DNA of 61,090 nucleotides. It comes from a virus. Every line of letters starts with the position of its first letter. Within the stretch, counting starts at the first letter, position 1. This document shows, piece after piece, positions 56,898 through 61,090 of this stretch. The notes under the pieces were generated by a model. It was not told where the DNA came from. It ran no database searches and saw only the letters and a list, made by a program, of their open reading frames with translations. The position numbers and the translations under genes are program-made. The stretch lies in IMG/VR virus record IMGVR_UViG_3300009024_000013, positions 1 to 61,090 of that record; one strand, given 5' to 3'.

Positions 56898-57526
56898 ATA
56901 TTAAAAAAGGAAATATCATACCGGAGGGTTTAGAACTAAAAGAATCACCTTTGCATGGACTTGGGGTTTTTGCAACAAAATTTATTCCAAAGGGTAGTAA
57001 TCTAGGCATCTGTCATTACTATGACTATAACGAAAGACCAGTTAAACATTTAAGAAACCCCTTAGTTGGTTTTTTTAATTACTCGGTCAATAAAAACGCA
57101 TGGTTACCTATAGTAAAAAAAGAATTTACAAATGGAATAGGTTCGGTTACTGAATTAATAACAACTAAAGATATAGAAAAAGGTGAAGAAATTTTATTAA
57201 GGTATAGTTGGTATGACCCTACAAAACCAGATACTAAAAAAAATAAACATTACGTTCCTTTACCGGATTGTGTTTCTATAGAGGAAAGAGATGGGGCCTA
57301 TACTCTTTATGCAACTAAAGATATTGTAAAAGATTTTGATTTTGGGTATTCTCATAGCTATTATAGTAAATCTGATTTATACGAACCTAATCCAGTAGGA
57401 GGATATTTAATAGAATCTGCTACGCCTAATTGTAATATCTTTAAAAAAGATAAAGAGTTACGTTTAAAATCAAAAAGAAAAATAAAAAAGGGAGAATCGA
57501 TAAGTGTAAGTTATGAAATATTATAA
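56894..57526 (+). CDS. Tandem SET-domain protein
   Basis: A 210-residue protein built from two SET-like units. Unit 1 (about 14-108) has SPLHGLGVFATKFIPKGSNLG, GFFNYSVNKNA and GEEILLRYSW. Unit 2 (about 127-209) has DGAYTLYATKDIVKDFDF, GGYLIESATPNCNIF and GESISVSYEIL. SET enzymes methylate lysines of proteins using SAM. Each unit is shortened and lacks some canonical residues (unit 1 has FNYS for the NHS motif; unit 2 lacks the N-terminal GxG), so catalysis may be shared or lost. It is adjacent to a DOT1-like methyltransferase and an ATP-grasp gene. Confidence 0.7.
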   Translation: MNIKKGNIIPEGLELKESPLHGLGVFATKFIPKGSNLGICHYYDYNERPVKHLRNPLVGFFNYSVNKNAWLPIVKKEFTNGIGSVTELITTKDIEKGEEILLRYSWYDPTKPDTKKNKHYVPLPDCVSIEERDGAYTLYATKDIVKDFDFGYSHSYYSKSDLYEPNPVGGYLIESATPNCNIFKKDKELRLKSKRKIKKGESISVSYEIL

Positions 57527-58271
57527 TTATTTACCGTCTAGCTTAACTCAATGGTCGCCTGAATTTGACTGTTCGTACATTCACACTAGGTATAAAACTC
57601 ATATTGAAGATAATTATATGTTAACGCTAAGGCGTAAAAACAAAATAGAATGTATAAATATGAAAAAACTTTATAATAAGTATGAAGTTAAAAAATTTTT
57701 TGAAAAACATGGTTTAAACGTACCTACATTATATTGTTATTCTACTAAAGATTCTGATATTTCACATGCATTAAGGGAACGGTATGTTGCTAAACCTGCT
57801 CATATGTCAGAAAACGATGGAGTTTTTATTAATGATAAAGACTTTAAAAAAGTAGATAGAAAACTTAGGGAATGTTTAAAGTCTTCATCAAGAGCAACTG
57901 AACCTGAGATGATGAAACAAACTGAAAAAGGAATAATAGTAGAAGAATATATCGAATACGATTATGAATTTAAAGTATTTGTTCTATATGGATGTCCAAT
58001 AGTTGGTGATTTAAGAAAAGGATCAAAAGAATGGCATAGAGTAGATATGATAGACAAAAGCAATACTTATTTTAATTGGGATAAAGAATATGACATTTGT
58101 AAAGCCATAGCAAGAGAATTAAAGATAGATTTCTTTAGAATAGATTTCTTTTACAATAAAAAAGAGGACAAACTTTACGCAGGTGAAATGGCTTTTAGAC
58201 CTTCTACACTACTTGGTAAAGAAATAGAAAAATATGTACTTTCTAAGTGGAAAGAAATGGCTAAATATTAA
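57513..58271 (+). CDS. ATP-grasp (TupA-like) ligase
   Basis: A 252-residue protein. YVAKPAHMSENDGVF (about 91-105), GIIVEEYIEYDYEFKVFVLYG and LYAGEMAFRPST match the TupA-like ATP-grasp pattern: nucleotide-binding Lys, E-x-(Y/F)-I, and a metal-binding Glu. These enzymes ligate acids to amines and act in teichuronopeptide or capsule-peptide synthesis. The N-terminal part (1-60) is not recognised. It overlaps the SET gene by 14 bases and is the last gene of the operon. Confidence 0.7.
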   Translation: MKYYNYLPSSLTQWSPEFDCSYIHTRYKTHIEDNYMLTLRRKNKIECINMKKLYNKYEVKKFFEKHGLNVPTLYCYSTKDSDISHALRERYVAKPAHMSENDGVFINDKDFKKVDRKLRECLKSSSRATEPEMMKQTEKGIIVEEYIEYDYEFKVFVLYGCPIVGDLRKGSKEWHRVDMIDKSNTYFNWDKEYDICKAIARELKIDFFRIDFFYNKKEDKLYAGEMAFRPSTLLGKEIEKYVLSKWKEMAKY

Positions 58272-58326
58272 GAAATTATAAGTTTTCCGCAAGCATTCAC
58301 TTTACCTGACTTAATAAATGCTTTTA

Positions 58327-59178
58327 CTATTTCCTAAGAGATTTCATTTTAGCCAGTTCTGAACCAATTACTGATCTTGGACCGTATCCTCCCATTGCTC
58401 TTTCAATATCGCGTATTCCTTTAACCAACTTCATTAGTCCGCTAGGTTCAACTGAGGACTCTTGATCGCTTCCCCAATTAGTTCTGTCTAAAGTAATATG
58501 TCTTTCAACCCACGTTGCTCCAAGAGTCACTGCAGCCATTGTGGTTGTTAAACCATATTCATGTCCAGAATAACCGATATCAGTATTATGTCCATATTTG
58601 TCTTTTAGCCACGTTATGTATTCTAACCTGAGTTCACCTACATTGGATGGGTAACTGGAATTAGTGTGCATTACAATATCAGGTTGGATTGCGTCCATGC
58701 ATCTAACCACTTCTTCTTCAGTACTCATTCCGGTACTTACTATCATATGATCAAATTTATGATCTGCATATAAACATAAATCGATATCAGTGATTAAAGC
58801 AGACGGTATCTTAGCTATCTGTGGACACATGCGCATCATAAAATCAACAGAAGGCTTATCCCATACTGATGCGAATAACCCAATCGGTTTATCTTCGCAA
58901 TATGCATATAATTCTTGCCACTGTTCCTCATTGAACTCGATGTCATGTTTGTATTGAATATAGGTGGTTTCTTCAGTTCTCCATGGAACTCTCTTAGGTT
59001 TAGTTTTTTGTTCTTCTGGAACACAGTGATCTGGTGATCTCTTTTGGAATTTAACCCAGTCACAACCTGCAACAACGGCTACGTCGATTAGTCTTTTTGC
59101 ATTGTCTAAGAATTTAGACCGGTCGTTACCATATGCAAAATTGATTCCTATTTCTGCTATTATTTTTGTGTGTTGCAT
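58327..59178 (-). CDS. NeuB-like sialic acid synthase (no SAF domain)
   Basis: A 283-residue TIM-barrel enzyme of the NeuB family. KIIAEIGINFAYG at 5-17, the VKFQKRSP block (42-49), SALITDIDLCLYAD, HMIVSTGMSTEEEV, MHTNSSYPSN and IGYSGHEYGLTTTMAAVTLGATWVERHITLDR are typical. It condenses a hexosamine with phosphoenolpyruvate to a nonulosonic acid. At about 280 residues it lacks the C-terminal SAF (antifreeze-like) domain usual in bacterial NeuB, which may be a separate gene or lost. It sits beside a glycosyltransferase-like and a sugar dehydrogenase-like gene. Confidence 0.85.
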   Translation of the reverse strand: MQHTKIIAEIGINFAYGNDRSKFLDNAKRLIDVAVVAGCDWVKFQKRSPDHCVPEEQKTKPKRVPWRTEETTYIQYKHDIEFNEEQWQELYAYCEDKPIGLFASVWDKPSVDFMMRMCPQIAKIPSALITDIDLCLYADHKFDHMIVSTGMSTEEEVVRCMDAIQPDIVMHTNSSYPSNVGELRLEYITWLKDKYGHNTDIGYSGHEYGLTTTMAAVTLGATWVERHITLDRTNWGSDQESSVEPSGLMKLVKGIRDIERAMGGYGPRSVIGSELAKMKSLRK

Positions 59179-59187
59179 GCGTTTATG

Positions 59188-60018
59188 TTATTGCCAAGTT
59201 GCATATGGAATTTTAAATATGTTATCTACAGTTTTAAGAGATACATTAGGGGTTTTTGGAAATATAATTTTATTAAATCCAAAAGTCTTGGTATCTTCAT
59301 TCACTAGTTTTATACTGTTTACCAATTCACTAGTTCTAGCTCTATTAAACACGGCTCTTGTAGTAGATGTGTATTTTTTATTGAGATCCTTTCTAATAGT
59401 TTCCATGTGGTGCATAGTTATATTTGATATAGGTAGCCTCACATCACCGCCTTTAGCAATTGCGTTTATTCCCCTAGTAGGGTCGCATCTAGTAAAGAAC
59501 GATTTGCTCATCCTAGAGGAAGCATTGACTTTGCATATAAAAGGAACTGACGAACTATCATATCCTCTATGATATATTGGGAGATTAACATAATTTATAA
59601 ATGAACATGAACTTCTTGTGATATTACGTTCTATGATGATATCTTTGGCATTTTTAAACTCATCGGCTTTATAAAATTCATCAACGTCCATTGATATAAA
59701 ATGAGTACAACCCTGCTTAACACATGCGTCTAATCCAAATTGTCTTTTACGCATTTCAAAAGCCTTAGATGTTTGTATATTAGATGCACATGCTCTATTT
59801 AGATTTTTGAAATCAGAGAATTTATCTAATGAGTTGATTAGTTTTTTTCTATGGAGCCTACTTAGTATGTCTTTATCACTCTGTGACATCTGTGATCCAA
59901 ACCATGAAATATCCTGATATGCTACGTGTATAAAATCAACGTGTTCTCTTATTTGCTTTATAGAATATTCCAATAGTTCTATTCCATCAAATACGGTATA
60001 TGATACTCCTAATTTCAT
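59188..60018 (-). CDS. Glycosyltransferase-like protein
   Basis: A 276-residue protein. It begins KLGVSYTVFDGIELLEYSIKQIREHVDFIHVAYQ, and FISMDVDEFYKADE contains a D-x-D metal motif of GT-A transferases such as GT2/GT92-like types. LPIYHRGYD and HHMETIRKDL follow. It probably adds a sugar in a surface-glycan pathway. It ends nine bases before the synthase starts on the same strand. Confidence 0.6.
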   Translation of the reverse strand: MKLGVSYTVFDGIELLEYSIKQIREHVDFIHVAYQDISWFGSQMSQSDKDILSRLHRKKLINSLDKFSDFKNLNRACASNIQTSKAFEMRKRQFGLDACVKQGCTHFISMDVDEFYKADEFKNAKDIIIERNITRSSCSFINYVNLPIYHRGYDSSSVPFICKVNASSRMSKSFFTRCDPTRGINAIAKGGDVRLPISNITMHHMETIRKDLNKKYTSTTRAVFNRARTSELVNSIKLVNEDTKTFGFNKIIFPKTPNVSLKTVDNIFKIPYATWQ

Positions 60019-60024
60019 TACTTA

Positions 60025-60936
60025 TTATTTATTATTTCTTATTTTGTAAGCTAATTCAACACTTGGAATAGCGTCTCTTAATTTAAATCCTTCTCCTATT
60101 AGTATTTTTTCATACGATTTAGTGTGCAGATCAGTAAATCCTGTGCTGAATTCAAATGAACTATCATCTATGCAAATTGAACGGTATACTGGCAACCCCT
60201 TTTGTTTATATTCTAAGGGTAAATCATCAGAATCAATGCTCAATTTCCATGTCACATTAGCCCGATCTAGTTCTAGATATCCACTAGCACTCGTTTCAGA
60301 ATGATTAGAAGTAGAATTTTTAACATTTCCAAATATCCAAATGAGCATGTCAAAGAAATGAATTCCTATATTAGTAGCAATTCCTCCCGATTTTGACATT
60401 TTATTTTTCCAGGATCTCAAATACCAATTACCTCGACTTGTAATATAATCTAAAGTAACTTCATACGTTTTATCAGAAGGCCCATTATCTATCTTTTCTT
60501 TTAATTCAATAACCGATGGATGCAAACGTAGCTGTAGAATATTGTTAATTTGCCTACCAGTTTCAATTTCTAATTTCATTAGTTCATCTATATTCCAAGG
60601 GTTCAATACTAGAGGTTTTTCACAAATAACATCTGCGTCATTTCTTAGCGCAAGTCTAATATGAGCATCGTGTAGATAATTAGGAGAACATATTGATATG
60701 TAATCTATTTTACGATCAGTATCTTTTAACTTATACATATGACGATCAAACATTTCAGATTCTAAGAAAAGTTCTGCTTTTGGAAAATACGTATCAATTA
60801 TTCCAACGCTATCATTTTTATCTAATATTGCAACTAGATTGTTTCCAGTTTCTTCTATAGCTTTCATGTGGCGAGGAGCAATATATCCAGATGCTCCAAT
60901 TATTGCAAAATTTTTCGTTTGTTTGTTATTTTTCAT
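60025..60936 (-). CDS. Gfo/Idh/MocA family sugar oxidoreductase
   Basis: A 303-residue NAD(P)-dependent dehydrogenase. The N-terminal Rossmann fold is NFAIIGASGYIAPRHMKAIEET, followed by IDYISICSPNYLHDAHIRLAL and the family signature EKPLVLN (about 105-111). SGGIATNIGIHFFDMLIWIFG holds the conserved His/Asp pair of the C-terminal domain. It resembles WlbA-type enzymes that oxidise UDP-hexosaminuronates. Likely role: surface-sugar precursor synthesis with its neighbours. Confidence 0.85.
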   Translation of the reverse strand: MKNNKQTKNFAIIGASGYIAPRHMKAIEETGNNLVAILDKNDSVGIIDTYFPKAELFLESEMFDRHMYKLKDTDRKIDYISICSPNYLHDAHIRLALRNDADVICEKPLVLNPWNIDELMKLEIETGRQINNILQLRLHPSVIELKEKIDNGPSDKTYEVTLDYITSRGNWYLRSWKNKMSKSGGIATNIGIHFFDMLIWIFGNVKNSTSNHSETSASGYLELDRANVTWKLSIDSDDLPLEYKQKGLPVYRSICIDDSSFEFSTGFTDLHTKSYEKILIGEGFKLRDAIPSVELAYKIRNNK

Positions 60937-61088
60937 GGTGTGAAATCTTTATAGAAGTTATTTTTACTTTTCATTTCCTGATGTTCTCGTGTGAAACTTG
61001 CTACATAATTTTTTCTAAAGGTTCCACCTATTGGAATCCTCTTAGTTAGATTATCATCGTGTAAATAAGCAGTAAGTAAAATTTCATT
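60933..61088 (-). CDS. Partial gene running off the right edge
   Basis: One minus-strand frame is open from the window edge to a stop that overlaps the start codon of the dehydrogenase gene by three bases (ATGA). The visible 51 residues are ...NEILLTAYLHDDNLTKRIPI then GGTFRKNYVASFTREH..., ending KDFTP. The 5' part lies outside. The stop-start overlap makes it a likely gene of the same operon. No family can be named from this fragment. Confidence 0.55.
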   Translation of the reverse strand, partial: NEILLTAYLHDDNLTKRIPIGGTFRKNYVASFTREHQEMKSKNNFYKDFTP

Positions 61089-61090
61089 TA

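Noticed and set aside
59102-59572. 156-codon plus-strand frame
   Set aside because: Antisense to the NeuB-like and glycosyltransferase-like genes; no motif and no leader.

Overview
This window looks like part of the genome of a large, AT-rich, T4-related tailed phage with a contractile tail and a host in the Bacteroidota (probably a flavobacterium or relative). The T4-like evidence is a portal (gp20-like), a gp4-like head-completion nuclease, gp25-, gp53-, gp27- and gp5-like baseplate proteins, a UvsW-like helicase, a T4-type primase, the C-terminal half of a family-B DNA polymerase and late-promoter-like TATAAATA boxes. The Bacteroidota evidence is a sigma factor whose N-terminus reads like the housekeeping sigma of that phylum, and start codons preceded by A-rich leaders instead of clear Shine-Dalgarno sites. 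No tRNA, rRNA, integrase, transposase or CRISPR array was seen.

Layout. 1-1780 is a visibly more G+C-rich island: an ADP-ribosyltransferase-like protein, a small protein and a lipoprotein, each preceded by a repeated CTCCGTAG/GATAAATA module. 1780-3381 holds a DOT1-like methyltransferase and a J-domain protein. 3475-7018 (minus) encodes fibre-like virion proteins. 7893-9905 (minus) is thymidylate synthase and a stand-alone exonuclease. 11279-13847 (minus) holds a sigma factor, a nuclease-like protein and small proteins. 10008-11306 and 13907-21586 (plus) hold putative internal head proteins, including a 1383-residue giant. 21627-24922 (minus) is a dense array of fifteen tiny genes joined by one repeated junction sequence, followed upstream by DNA ligase and an Fpg/Nei-like glycosylase. 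27392-30553 (plus) and 30561-34153 (minus) are virion genes. 34180-36777 (minus) is primase plus half a DNA polymerase. 36827-38640 includes PhoH. 38679-42504 (minus) holds UvsW and an amidase endolysin. 42581-54598 (plus) runs from a kinase and a ligase/adenylyltransferase fusion through more internal proteins to the baseplate. 54595-61088 is a surface-glycan and protein-modification region (GH16, sialic-acid-synthase-like enzyme, glycosyltransferase, sugar dehydrogenase, DOT1-like methyltransferase, tandem SET domains, ATP-grasp).

Two systems stand out. First, about eighteen otherwise unrelated proteins start with the same short signature (Met-Lys-x-Tyr-Ile-Lys-x-Phe..., ending in Leu/Ile/Phe-x-Glu or similar). 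It resembles the T4 capsid targeting sequence that is cut off by the prohead protease, so this phage may load its head with a large set of proteins, among them an ADP-ribosyltransferase, a SleB-like wall hydrolase and a holin-like protein. Second, the 21.6-24.9 kb array uses one short sequence both as the last codons of one gene and as the leader and start of the next, in different reading phases. This looks like a mechanism for stacking gene cassettes.

Regulation appears two-class. Five identical TATTATACTAA elements (read on the minus strand as TTAGTATAATA) lie just upstream of minus-strand metabolic and regulatory genes, and TATAAATA-like late boxes lie upstream of plus-strand virion genes. 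Several divergent intergenic regions carry one of each.
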